Assembly: GCF_030506285.1 (NCBI RefSeq)
Contig: NZ_CP119422.1
Location: forward strand, 3,893,501-3,957,500
Origin: Catalinimonas niigatensis
GTDB lineage: Bacteria; Bacteroidota; Bacteroidia; Cytophagales; Cyclobacteriaceae
Length of the DNA stretch: 64,000 bases
Reading direction: 5' to 3'
The position numbers and the translations under genes are program-made. Below, in pieces: positions 1 through 8,835 of this stretch (the stretch's first letter is position 1; every line of letters begins with the position of its first letter). Under the pieces are notes generated by a model. It was not told the origin of the DNA. It saw nothing but the letters and a program-made list of their open reading frames with translations, and searched no databases.

Positions 1-939
1 CAACTGCTCTTCAATCACGCTCAGTATGCGTTTGCCTCCGGGGTGAATAGCAAAGTAGTCGGCTATCTTTTCAGCTTTTTCATCGTCCTCAAGCCCAAGG
101 CTTTGTAACGAAAACTGATTGACTAAACGTTCAGTCAACTGACGAATGCCTTTACGAATAATCTCCGGCACATAAGCAGACAACTTCATCTCGAAACCAA
201 AATTACCAATCTGCCAGGCCATATCCTCTTTTCCTTCCGGAGCCAGATCACAGTAAAATTGCTCCAAAGCCAATTGCGCTTTTCCTGCTTCGGTCTGGCT
301 ACTGAGTAAGACCGCTGCCGATCCATCAGCAAAAAGCGCATTGGCAAGCAAGGTATCTTCGTCTTTTTTCTTTTGGAAATGAATGGTACAAAGCTCAGTA
401 CAAATCACCAGTACATTGGCCTGAGCATTGGCCCGGATGATATGATCGGCAGCTTTCAAAGCATTGAATGCTGCATAACAACCCATAAAATTGATGCAGG
501 TGCGCTGAACACTACCAGAAAGACCTAGTGCATTGACCAATCCGATGTCTACGCCCGGAGCATACATGCCAGTACAACTTACCATAATCAGGTGAGTAAT
601 ATCTTCTGTCTGAACAAGCCCCTGAGACTGTAGACAGTCTTTTACCGCTTGTAAGCTTAGTCCAAGAGCTTCTTTCCGGTACAAGACCATCCGCTCACCG
701 ATAGAAGGAAAGGGTTCAAGAGAATCGCTGTCAGGAAAGAAACTGAAGCCTTCAGTAAGGCCAAAATCAGGCAGTACAGAATGGCGATATTTAATCCCCG
801 AAGCACGATAGAGTGCTTTAAGCCTTTGCTTTTCTTCTGCCTGCATCTGATGGGCTTGTGCCATAAAATGAATGATGCTAGACTGCTCTATTTTGTGCCG
901 GGGAACAGCTGTTCCTATGGCGTTAATGTATGATGGCAT
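1..939 (-). CDS. Type III polyketide synthase (chalcone/stilbene synthase-like), 3' end outside window
   Basis: Condenses acyl-CoA starters with malonyl-CoA in the cytoplasm to give pyrones or alkylresorcinol/phloroglucinol-type products. Translating the minus strand from the ATG at 937-939 gives 313 codons that stay open to the window edge, so roughly the last 40-60 residues are missing. The nucleophile lies in INFMGCYAAFNA (Cys about 154) and the catalytic His in AIHPGGKR (His about 299); the Asn of the triad would be beyond the edge. Cys-His spacing and the GCYAAFNA context are typical of thiolase-fold type III PKSs rather than FabH. radA runs the other way 190 bp upstream. In Bacteroidota such genes often sit beside a membrane methyltransferase and an FAD oxidoreductase; those would lie to the left and cannot be seen. 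The product is unknown. Confidence 0.88.
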   Translation of the reverse strand, partial: MPSYINAIGTAVPRHKIEQSSIIHFMAQAHQMQAEEKQRLKALYRASGIKYRHSVLPDFGLTEGFSFFPDSDSLEPFPSIGERMVLYRKEALGLSLQAVKDCLQSQGLVQTEDITHLIMVSCTGMYAPGVDIGLVNALGLSGSVQRTCINFMGCYAAFNALKAADHIIRANAQANVLVICTELCTIHFQKKKDEDTLLANALFADGSAAVLLSSQTEAGKAQLALEQFYCDLAPEGKEDMAWQIGNFGFEMKLSAYVPEIIRKGIRQLTERLVNQFSLQSLGLEDDEKAEKIADYFAIHPGGKRILSVIEEQL

Positions 940-1128
940 GTTCTATAAACTAAAAAAAGACAATTTGTTCTCATGAAATTCAGGGAAGGGATTTCAATAA
1001 ATATTTGTTAATTACGTAAGATACTATTTAAGTACTGTGGTATTGTGGCTTGATGAAGAATTACTTTTCATCACAAATACTAACATACCCTAACATTTTA
1101 ACAGTTAGAACCCTAACGCGATAAATCA

Positions 1129-2520
1129 GTGGCCAAGACAAAGACAGTATATGTTTGCCAGAACTGTGGCACCTCATCTCCCAAGTGGCAAGGCAAGTGC
1201 GATGCCTGTGGAGAATGGAATACATATGTAGAAGAAATCATCAGTAAAAACCTACGCCCAAGTGGCTGGCAGGCAGACCGGCAAACCAAAGGAAGTAATA
1301 ATCGTCCGCGCTTACTTAATGAAATTCATTTCAAACAAGAAAGCCGAATAAATACCCATGATGCAGAACTTAATCGGGTATTGGGTGGTGGTATTATGCC
1401 CGGTTCATTGGTACTGATCGGTGGGGAGCCTGGTATAGGTAAGTCTACGCTCATGCTACAGATTGCCTTGCAATTGAAACAGCAAAAGGTATTGTATATT
1501 TCCGGTGAAGAGAGTGATCAACAGATCAAGATGAGAGCCGAGCGTATGCTCAAGCATCCCCAACTTAATGGAAGCATTGACCATTGCTATGTATTGGGAG
1601 AAACCTCCACAGCACAGATTTTCCAGCAGGCCGAGCAATTGTTACCCAATCTCATCATTGTAGATTCTATACAAACCCTACAATCTGAGTATGTAGAATC
1701 TGCTGCTGGTAGTGTATCGCAGGTGAGAGAGTGTACGGCTGAACTGATGAAATTTGCTAAAGAAAGTAATATTCCTATCTTCCTGATCGGCCATATCAAT
1801 AAAGAAGGAAATATTGCCGGTCCCAAAGTATTGGAACATATGGTGGATACAGTGCTTCAGTTTGAGGGAGATCGTCATATGGCTTACCGTATACTACGTA
1901 CCATCAAAAATCGCTTTGGCTCCACTTCCGAGCTTGGCATTTACGAAATGACAGATACCGGGCTGCGGCAAGTTTCTAATCCCTCAGAAATTTTGATTAC
2001 CCAGAGAGAGGGAGAACTTAGCGGTATCACCGTAGGAGCTACTTTAGAGGGTAACCGCCCGCTCTTGATAGAGATACAGTCATTAGTAAGTTCGGCTACC
2101 TATGGTACACCACAACGAAGCTCTACCGGCTTTGATGCCAAACGCCTCAATATGTTGCTGGCAGTACTGGAAAAACGAGCGGGCTATCGTTTAGGCGTAC
2201 AGGATGTTTTCCTGAATATTGCCGGTGGGCTAAAAGTGGAAGATCCAGCCATTGATCTTGCTGTTTGTGCTTCTATCGTTTCCTCCTTTTTAGATATACC
2301 CATCTCCAGCAGGGCGTGTTTTGCTGCTGAAGTAGGCTTGGGCGGAGAGATACGGGCTGTCAACCGGATAGAAAACCGCATCAGCGAAGCAGAAAAGCTA
2401 GGCTTTGAAGAGATTTATGTTTCCAAATTCAGTTTGAAAGGACTGGATACTAAAAAATTTAACATAAAAATTCATCCTTACAGTAAGCTGGAGGATATGA
2501 TTTCACAACTGCTTCAGTGA
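1129..2520 (+). CDS. radA: DNA repair protein RadA
   Basis: RecA-like ATPase that promotes branch migration of recombination intermediates. The 463-aa protein has the complete RadA layout: an N-terminal C4 zinc finger (Cys10, 13, 24, 27), Walker A GEPGIGKST at residues 99-107, the RadA-specific KNRFG motif at 260-264, and a C-terminal Lon-protease-like domain (region of GVQDVFLNIAGGLKVEDPA). The start is GTG at 1129, which places the zinc finger at the usual distance from the N terminus; no ATG lies upstream in frame. It appears monocistronic, about 100 bp ahead of the UPF0316 gene on the same strand. Confidence 0.97.
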   Translation: MAKTKTVYVCQNCGTSSPKWQGKCDACGEWNTYVEEIISKNLRPSGWQADRQTKGSNNRPRLLNEIHFKQESRINTHDAELNRVLGGGIMPGSLVLIGGEPGIGKSTLMLQIALQLKQQKVLYISGEESDQQIKMRAERMLKHPQLNGSIDHCYVLGETSTAQIFQQAEQLLPNLIIVDSIQTLQSEYVESAAGSVSQVRECTAELMKFAKESNIPIFLIGHINKEGNIAGPKVLEHMVDTVLQFEGDRHMAYRILRTIKNRFGSTSELGIYEMTDTGLRQVSNPSEILITQREGELSGITVGATLEGNRPLLIEIQSLVSSATYGTPQRSSTGFDAKRLNMLLAVLEKRAGYRLGVQDVFLNIAGGLKVEDPAIDLAVCASIVSSFLDIPISSRACFAAEVGLGGEIRAVNRIENRISEAEKLGFEEIYVSKFSLKGLDTKKFNIKIHPYSKLEDMISQLLQ

Positions 2521-2621
2521 GGTACTTTTTATCAGATAATTGCACAAAATAAAATTTGGTGGAGTGGCATCATTAGCCCTAAAATTGCGTTCGCTTTTAA
2601 ATCACAATCGAACGTAAAACA

Positions 2622-3224
2622 TTGGAAACTTTTATTGTCAACGCACTGGGGATCACTCCTCAATTATTTAATTATCTGATACTTCCCTTGCTCATATTTA
2701 TGGCCAGGGTGACAGACGTATCTATGTCTACGCTTAGGGTCATGTACATTATGAATGGTGCCAAGCGTTGGGCACCGGTACTGGGCTTTTTTGAATCGCT
2801 AATCTGGTTACTGGCTATCGGTCAGATTATACAAAATATCAGCAATGTGGGGTCGTATCTGGCCTATGCCAGTGGATATGCTACTGGTACGTTTATCGGA
2901 ATGCGTATCGAGGAGAAAATTGCCATGGGACGCATGGTAGTCAGAGTCATCAGTAAGACGGATGTAAGTGAACTGATTGGCTGGCTGGTAGAAAAAGGCT
3001 ATCGTTATAATAGTGTGGAGGCTATGGACCATGAAGGAAATGCAAATATCCTTTTTACGGTCGTACCCCGTAATAAATTAGATTCTTTTTTAAAAGTAGT
3101 CCGTTATTATCAGCCGGATGCTTATTACACCGTAGAAGGTGTAAAGCGTGTTAGTGATGATGATATCGTCATAGAAAGGCCCAAGACCAATCTCAGCAGG
3201 TATCTACCATTGGTGAGGAAATAA
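2622..3224 (+). CDS. UPF0316 / DUF2179 family membrane protein
   Basis: A 200-aa protein with three hydrophobic segments in the first about 110 residues (LILPLLIFMARVTDVSMSTL, the stretch ending LIWLLAIGQII, then a glycine/alanine-rich segment ending GTFIGMRIEEKIAMG), followed by a soluble C-terminal domain of the DUF2179 type. The segment RVTDVSMSTLRVMYIMNG is characteristic of UPF0316 proteins, whose function is not established. The start is TTG at 2622, because no ATG sits between the upstream stop and the conserved N terminus. A strong intrinsic terminator follows directly. Confidence 0.85.
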   Translation: METFIVNALGITPQLFNYLILPLLIFMARVTDVSMSTLRVMYIMNGAKRWAPVLGFFESLIWLLAIGQIIQNISNVGSYLAYASGYATGTFIGMRIEEKIAMGRMVVRVISKTDVSELIGWLVEKGYRYNSVEAMDHEGNANILFTVVPRNKLDSFLKVVRYYQPDAYYTVEGVKRVSDDDIVIERPKTNLSRYLPLVRK

Positions 3225-3233
3225 TAAGTTGGT

Positions 3234-3262
3234 GCTGGGGCATTTCGCCCCAGCATTTTTTA
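3234..3262 (+). terminator. Intrinsic terminator after the UPF0316 gene
   Basis: A perfect 9-bp stem (TGCTGGGGC / GCCCCAGCA) with a 5-nt ATTTC loop is followed by six T on the plus strand. It ends within the stop region of the convergent gene at 3260-3973. Confidence 0.93.
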
Positions 3263-3973
3263 TTCTCTATAAGCAGTAAGAAGGGTGTATGAGTTGAGAT
3301 TCCCTTTCTTGTCGTAGGATTCAGTGCGAATCGTACCTATATTTTCAGCTACCCATTCGGCATTTCCATACGAGCTTTTGTTGCCAAATCCCATCACTTT
3401 CATATTCATATCAGTGTTATAAGAAATTTTATAGCAGGCAAATGTTCCGGCAGGAGTAGTGATGTCTTCCTTACTTTCTACTTTACGGTTATTAATGTCT
3501 ATATCAATCTTACTCATGGTAGCACTGCTTTCACCCATTTTTACCGTCATGGTGGTATGGGCATCAGAAAGAGTTTGCCCAACTTCCAGCTTGGAAGGAA
3601 TTTCTAAAAAATCTCCCTGTGCTTCTACTTCCATGTTTTCGTAGGCGCTAAGCTGTTCCATAGAATTTAACATCCGCTGCATATCAATCTTTACCTTGTC
3701 ACCTTCACAGATTATTGCAAACTCACCTTCAGTAACCAGCTTATCTTTTTTATCATATATTTTACTTTCAAAAGTAGCTTCAAACACACCACTATTTTCA
3801 CGGACATCACTAATCACATAAGTCGTACGCCCCTGAGGACGGTCTTTTTTATCATAGGTTGTCATTTCAAATTCAGCACCTTCTTTCAGACGATAGAATG
3901 TATTGCTGCACTGTGCCATTACCTCAGTAAAAGACAGGAGTGATAGAAGCAGGAAAGGCAATAGGTTTTTCAT
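3260..3973 (-). CDS. Secreted TapB-like (DUF3108-type) protein
   Basis: A 237-aa protein with a clear Sec signal peptide (MKNLLPFLLLSLLSFTEVMAQ, cleavage near residue 20), so it is periplasmic or surface exposed. The mature part is beta-rich and contains the TPAGTFACYKISY element seen in TapB/DUF3108-type barrel-like proteins, in which a conserved PAGTF..Y stretch lies in the C-terminal half. There is no lipobox, transmembrane helix or catalytic motif. It is convergent with the UPF0316 gene. The molecular function is unknown; the family name comes from motif memory. Confidence 0.72.
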   Translation of the reverse strand: MKNLLPFLLLSLLSFTEVMAQCSNTFYRLKEGAEFEMTTYDKKDRPQGRTTYVISDVRENSGVFEATFESKIYDKKDKLVTEGEFAIICEGDKVKIDMQRMLNSMEQLSAYENMEVEAQGDFLEIPSKLEVGQTLSDAHTTMTVKMGESSATMSKIDIDINNRKVESKEDITTPAGTFACYKISYNTDMNMKVMGFGNKSSYGNAEWVAENIGTIRTESYDKKGNLNSYTLLTAYRE

Positions 3974-4016
3974 CGTTTTTTTCTGGTTAATCAGAGTTTA
4001 AATGGAGAGGTAAACA

Positions 4017-4949
4017 TCAATCAACCAAAATACGAAGATTTTTTTTCTGGAATCGTTCATTAAAGCCAGTAATTCCTTGTAATCCTCCACTATGGATGGC
4101 CAAAATGCTACTCCCTGTACTAAAATATCCCTTCTCTACCATGTCTAATAGTCCGTACATCATTTTTCCGGTATAGACGGGGTCTAATTGTATTTGATGA
4201 AGCTGTTTGAATTGATTAATAAAATTTACCAGTTCAGTATTTGCTTTGGCATAGCCACCAAAATGATAATCTTCAACAATTCTATAGTTAGTATAATGAT
4301 TTCCACTGTAGGCGCGGGTAAGTGTGTTGATTTCATCGTACAGGAAATTACCTCCTTTTAAAGCCGAAAAGCCTAGTAGCTGATTCTTATTGAGAGTTTT
4401 TTCCAGGATTCCGGCGACGGTACCGCCGGTACCTATGCTACAACTTATATAATCGTAATTTTCAGGTTTTTGTACAATCTCCGTACAGCCTTTTACTGCC
4501 AGCCTATTAGAACCTCCTTCAGGCAGAATGTAACAGGGGCCAAATTGTGCTACAAGTCGCTGCTGAAATTCCGCTTCTCCTCTTCGACGATATGCATCGC
4601 GATTAATAAATTCCAGTCTCATGCCCTGCGCCTCAGCATAGGTAAGTGTGCTATTGAGAGGGAGTGTTTTTTCACCTCGTACGATGCCGATGGTTTTGAA
4701 TCCATGTAGCTTTCCGGCTGCCGCAGTAGCATAAAGATGGTTAGAAAAAGCTCCTCCAAAAGTGAGCAAAGTAGCATAGCCCTGAGTACCGGCTTCAAGT
4801 AGGTTATATTTTAACTTAAACCACTTATTTCCGGAAATTTCAGAGTGTACCTTGTCTACGCGAAGGATGTCCAACTGTACTTTGTGCTCGCGGAGAAGCG
4901 GCATGTTGATATTTTGCAATCCAATGTCAGGAATATCATGGAGTAGCAT
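4017..4949 (-). CDS. PLP-dependent deaminase, ACC deaminase / D-cysteine desulfhydrase family
   Basis: A 310-aa fold-type II PLP enzyme. The Schiff-base lysine is in SGNKWFKLKYN (about Lys41), the N-loop is FGGAFSNHLYATAAA, and the phosphate-binding glycine loop is SIGTGGTVAGIL, all typical of the ACC deaminase/D-cysteine desulfhydrase group. In most Bacteroidota homologues the true substrate is untested, and D-cysteine or another D-amino acid is more likely than ACC. It is a single gene, divergent from the pseudouridine synthase at 5133. The start is ATG at 4947-4949. Confidence 0.9.
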   Translation of the reverse strand: MLLHDIPDIGLQNINMPLLREHKVQLDILRVDKVHSEISGNKWFKLKYNLLEAGTQGYATLLTFGGAFSNHLYATAAAGKLHGFKTIGIVRGEKTLPLNSTLTYAEAQGMRLEFINRDAYRRRGEAEFQQRLVAQFGPCYILPEGGSNRLAVKGCTEIVQKPENYDYISCSIGTGGTVAGILEKTLNKNQLLGFSALKGGNFLYDEINTLTRAYSGNHYTNYRIVEDYHFGGYAKANTELVNFINQFKQLHQIQLDPVYTGKMMYGLLDMVEKGYFSTGSSILAIHSGGLQGITGFNERFQKKNLRILVD

Positions 4950-5132
4950 CTGTAGCTGATTTATTTTGGCTTAAAATATTACATGATTTTTGAGTTTGAA
5001 TAAAGGAGTATTTCTATCATGAGGTAGAGATATGTATTGGACTAAAATTACTGCAAAAGGCTGGGAACGAAAAACTCAAATCTAATCCCTAACTGAAGAT
5101 TGTGTAAATTGCAGTCTAAAACAAATTACCCT

Positions 5133-6170
5133 ATGAAATTCAATGAGGTAGAAGGTGAAGACGAACAAGAGCAGGAAGAATTATTTGAACATCACTTTAT
5201 CAAAGTAGATGCTAACCAATCTTTGGTAAGGATTGACAAATACCTGATGGCACGTCTGCCCAATGTGAGCCGCAGTAAGGTACAGGATGCGATTAAAAGT
5301 GAGTATGTACAGGTAAATAAGCAAACGGTGAAGCCCAATTACAAGGTGCACCCCCTTGATGAAATTTCTATTTCTCTACCTGAGCCTCCTCGTGATACGG
5401 AAGTAAAGCCAGAAAATATTCCATTGGATATTGTATATGAAGATGAACATTTGCTAATCATCAACAAAGCAGCAGGCATGGTTGTACACCCTGCTTATAA
5501 TAATTGGGCAGGAACGTTGGTGAACGCATTGGCCTATCATTTTCAGCAGTTACCTACTATGGAAGGTAACGAAGGCCGTCCCGGATTGGTACATCGGATT
5601 GATAAAGATACTTCCGGCCTACTCGTGATTGCCAAAAGCGAGCGGGCAATGAATGGTCTGGCCAAGCAGTTTTTTGACCACAGCATTGACCGTACTTATT
5701 ACGCCATTGTGTGGGGCGAACCGGAAGAAGAAAAAGCTACGATTGACATAAATCTTGGACGTAGTCCGAAAGACCGGCGGATCACCATGGCTTTTCCTGA
5801 AGGAGATGTAGGACGAACGGCTATTACTCACTATGAAGTGTTACAGACCCTTCGCTATGTATCACTAATCAAATGCAAGTTGGAGACAGGTCGCACCCAT
5901 CAGATCAGGGCACATATGAAATACATCGGGCATCCGCTTTTTAACGATGCTACCTACGGAGGAGATCAAATACTGAAAGGCACCAAATTTTCTAAATACA
6001 AATCCTTCGTAGAAAATTGTTTTAAGATTATCCCCCGGCAGGCTCTACATGCCAAGTCATTGGGTTTTATTCATCCGATAACCAAAGAAAAAATGTATTT
6101 TGAATCAGATTTGCCGGAAGATTTTAAAGAAGTATTGGAAAAATGGGAGCGCTACGTGCAATATACCTGA
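5133..6170 (+). CDS. RluA-family 23S rRNA pseudouridine synthase (RluD type)
   Basis: Converts uridines to pseudouridine in 23S rRNA. An S4 RNA-binding domain (RIDKYLMARLPNVSRSKVQ, about residues 32-100) is followed by the RluA catalytic domain, with the catalytic Asp in HRIDKDTSGLLVIAK and the later RTHQIRAHM motif. I chose ATG 5133 (345 aa) over a TTG at 5100: the 11 extra residues of the longer form are not conserved in the family, and the acidic leader EVEGEDEQEQEELFE already precedes the S4 domain. The RluD assignment within RluA/C/D is probable but not proven. Confidence 0.93.
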   Translation: MKFNEVEGEDEQEQEELFEHHFIKVDANQSLVRIDKYLMARLPNVSRSKVQDAIKSEYVQVNKQTVKPNYKVHPLDEISISLPEPPRDTEVKPENIPLDIVYEDEHLLIINKAAGMVVHPAYNNWAGTLVNALAYHFQQLPTMEGNEGRPGLVHRIDKDTSGLLVIAKSERAMNGLAKQFFDHSIDRTYYAIVWGEPEEEKATIDINLGRSPKDRRITMAFPEGDVGRTAITHYEVLQTLRYVSLIKCKLETGRTHQIRAHMKYIGHPLFNDATYGGDQILKGTKFSKYKSFVENCFKIIPRQALHAKSLGFIHPITKEKMYFESDLPEDFKEVLEKWERYVQYT

Positions 6171-6249
6171 TAGTAAATTTTAAATTAGAAAATAATAAGT
6201 TACAGATTGAGGAAAACACATTTTTTGAATTTTCAACTAACCTCTAGTC

Positions 6250-7122
6250 ATGAACTATATTTTGGAGAATGAACAATGGGTAGCACAGATTAAAAGCGAA
6301 GGAGCTGAGCTTTGCAGCTTCACAAATAAAGAGACTGGCAAAGAGTATATATGGCAAGCGGACCCTTCGGTATGGGCACGTCATGCCCCAGTACTTTTTC
6401 CGATTGTGGGGAGACTCAATCAGGATAGCTATCATTATGAAGGAAAAACCTATTCCATGTCACAGCATGGTTTTGCCCGTGATCGGGAATTTAGTTTGGT
6501 TGAACAGGAAAAGCAACGTCTGATTTTGGGATTGACTGCTGATAAGGAAAGTATGGAGCAGTATCCTTTTAATTTTATCCTCGATATCATTTATCAGCTC
6601 CATGAAAATAAGCTTATTGTCACCTATAAAGTAAGTAACAAAGATCAGCAGGCCATGCTTTTCTCTATAGGCGCACATCCGGCATTTTTTGCCCCCAATA
6701 TTGTGGATCAACAAATACAGGAATATCATCTGGTGTTTGAACGACCAGAAACACTGGATAGACATCTTATAGAAAATGGCCTGCGAACAGGTGAAACCAA
6801 ACGATTGCTGGAAAACGAACAACAGTTGCCTTTACATCCTAAGTATTTTGAAGATGACGCTATTATCTTCAAAGATGTGCAATCCAAATGGGTAAGCTTA
6901 GTAGTACATTCTACTGGAGAAAAGCTCATAGAAATGTCTATTGAGCATTTTCCTTATCTGGGAATCTGGCAAAAAAGAGGCGCTAACTTTATTTGTATTG
7001 AACCATGGTTGGGTATTGCAGATAGTAAAGATTTTGGAGGAAATTTTAGTGAGAAAGAAGGAATACAATCTCTTGAGGCTGAACAAACATTCGAATGCAG
7101 CTATGAGATTAAATTTCACTAA
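6250..7122 (+). CDS. Aldose 1-epimerase (galactose mutarotase) family protein
   Basis: A 290-aa beta-sandwich protein of the LacX/YeaD-like branch of the galactose mutarotase superfamily. Visible features are the N-terminal SEGAELCSFTNKETGKEYIW, the HAPVLFPIVGRL stretch, SQHGFARD with the family His, and IGAHPAFFAP with the second His. These proteins interconvert alpha and beta anomers of hexoses or hexose 6-phosphates; the specific sugar cannot be told. No operon partner is evident. Confidence 0.88.
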   Translation: MNYILENEQWVAQIKSEGAELCSFTNKETGKEYIWQADPSVWARHAPVLFPIVGRLNQDSYHYEGKTYSMSQHGFARDREFSLVEQEKQRLILGLTADKESMEQYPFNFILDIIYQLHENKLIVTYKVSNKDQQAMLFSIGAHPAFFAPNIVDQQIQEYHLVFERPETLDRHLIENGLRTGETKRLLENEQQLPLHPKYFEDDAIIFKDVQSKWVSLVVHSTGEKLIEMSIEHFPYLGIWQKRGANFICIEPWLGIADSKDFGGNFSEKEGIQSLEAEQTFECSYEIKFH

Positions 7123-7220
7123 ATAAAGATTCTGCTATCTTAAAAATGTTTATGATTATAGTTTTCAATTCTATATATTTAGTGTGACAGAGTGTGCGAG
7201 AAATGAAAAGTTAAGATTTG

Positions 7221-8447
7221 ATGAAGAAACAGCTACTATTTTATACTATTTTCTTAGGACTATGGAGTTGCCAGCAGGATCAGGTAGCCCCTAAGGAAGA
7301 ACTGCAGTTACGCAAGCTGAGTATTGAGGAACGAGAACTCATACAGGCCAGTAACAAATTTGCAATTGATCTTACGCAGGAAATTTTACAAGAAGCTCAT
7401 CAAAACTTTTTCTACTCTCCTTACTATGTCCATATGGATTTGAGTATGGCTATCAACGGAGCCGAAAATGGCACCCTAACTCAAATGCAGAAAGTGCAGC
7501 AGTGTGAAATTCTGGAGCGTTTAGAAGTCAACAAAGTATATAATGATCTCAACCCTTTCTTGCGTAGCATAGATAATCATGTAAAATTTACATCAGCCCA
7601 TGCCATGTGGTATCGCCAGGATATTGAAGTTCGTCCTCTCTTTAGTGATATGATGGCTGCTTATTATGGTGCCAGTGTAGAACCTCTGGATTTTAGTAGT
7701 CGTAAGGCTTCCTCTGTTATGAGTAAATGGGTAGAAGATCATACCTCAGGCAAAGTAGATGCGCAAATACCTACTCTTCTTCCTACGGCATCTATGTATA
7801 TGGTCAGCGCTACGCATCTCAAGGGGTATTGGACCTTTCCTTTTGCCAAAGAAAATACGGCACCCGGTACTTTTTATTTGAAAGACAAAGAAATAACGGT
7901 ACCAATGATGTTCACTGACCAAGCATCCTACCGCTACTTTCAGGATGATCATAAAATGCTGATAGATATTCCTTACGGGAATCAACAATTTAGCATGACC
8001 ATACTAATGCCTCATCAGGGAGATAGTGTTGCCAACCTGCTATCTGATATCAGTTCAAAATCCATTGACCAGGACCTGGAGCAGGCAGATACATTAGACT
8101 ATCATCTATATTTACCTAAGTTTAGCATTTCATCCCAGATAGCTTTAAAAGAACCTTTATCCAAGCTAGGAATAAAAGAAGCATTTTCTCCTCAAGCTGA
8201 CTTTTCGGGTATTTTAAATGACTCTACTGCCCATATCAGAGTGGCAGATATGATTCACCATGCTGGCATAGAAGTAAATGAAAGTGGTATCCAGACAGTA
8301 TTACCCAGAGTTGCTGCTGCCAATACAAATTCCACAACTCCTGTGGTGCGCATCAACCGACCTTTTATATTTTTCGTCAGAGAAAACCACACTGGTATAA
8401 TTTTATATACTGGTATACTTCAAAATCCTATTACTGAACAAGAATAA
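7221..8447 (+). CDS. Serpin family lipoprotein
   Basis: A 408-aa protein with a lipoprotein signal (FLGLWSCQQD, lipid-attached Cys about residue 17), so it is anchored in the envelope, followed by a full serpin fold. Landmarks are NFFYSPYYVHMDLSMAINGA near the N terminus, the breach/shutter-like region GIEVNESG, and RINRPFIFFVRENHTGIILYTGILQNP at the end. Serpins normally trap serine proteases by reactive-centre loop insertion. Here the loop hinge after VNESG reads IQTVLPRVAAAN rather than the small-residue run of inhibitory serpins, so inhibition is uncertain. ATG 7221 is preferred over the adjoining TTG at 7218. Confidence 0.92.
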   Translation: MKKQLLFYTIFLGLWSCQQDQVAPKEELQLRKLSIEERELIQASNKFAIDLTQEILQEAHQNFFYSPYYVHMDLSMAINGAENGTLTQMQKVQQCEILERLEVNKVYNDLNPFLRSIDNHVKFTSAHAMWYRQDIEVRPLFSDMMAAYYGASVEPLDFSSRKASSVMSKWVEDHTSGKVDAQIPTLLPTASMYMVSATHLKGYWTFPFAKENTAPGTFYLKDKEITVPMMFTDQASYRYFQDDHKMLIDIPYGNQQFSMTILMPHQGDSVANLLSDISSKSIDQDLEQADTLDYHLYLPKFSISSQIALKEPLSKLGIKEAFSPQADFSGILNDSTAHIRVADMIHHAGIEVNESGIQTVLPRVAAANTNSTTPVVRINRPFIFFVRENHTGIILYTGILQNPITEQE

Positions 8448-8835
8448 ATGTCCTTTTCCATTTGATGCTTTATTTACTTGCTCATAAGAAGTGAATAACG
8501 ATATATTGAAGCTTGAATTAAACCATAACATTCCCGGATTTTTTCGCATTTTAATCTAAGCACATAATCATGCTTTTACGAAGATATAGTAGGGGGTTTT
8601 CTTACCTGCTGTGCCCGGGCCTGACAGAGTATTTTATTCTTAGCAGAATGAGGTGCTATAATCCATCTTATTGAAAGCTTACCTTAATAGTTATTCATTT
8701 CTTATGCAACCGATTGAATAACGATTATTTTTACAAGAGAAGGCAAAATCATTAGCAGGAATAGATAATTTAATATTTGGAAAATAAGCTGACAGTTGTT
8801 TATTTTCTAGATCATTCTTTGTAACAACAATACCC
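8448..8835. other. 388-bp intergenic region upstream of uxaA
   Basis: No convincing gene was found; the longest start-to-stop reading I noted is about 34 codons (from about 8570) with no conserved look. The region holds repeated TGAATAAC motifs, annotated separately, and probably the uxaA promoter. The segment around 8608-8628 is noticeably richer in G+C than its surroundings. Confidence 0.6.
8492..8725. promoter_or_regulatory. Repeated TGAATAACGAT motif, candidate operator of the uxaAB operon
   Basis: The 11-mer TGAATAACGAT occurs at 8492-8502 and again at 8715-8725. An inverted copy of its core (GTTATTCA) lies at 8690-8697, so it forms an 8-bp inverted repeat with the second copy across a 17-nt spacer. 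Placement 110-340 bp upstream of uxaA suggests a regulator binding site; that role is inference. Confidence 0.4.

Noticed and set aside
8570-8674. A 34-codon ORF upstream of uxaA
   Set aside because: Short, no start context and no recognisable composition; it is more likely noncoding.
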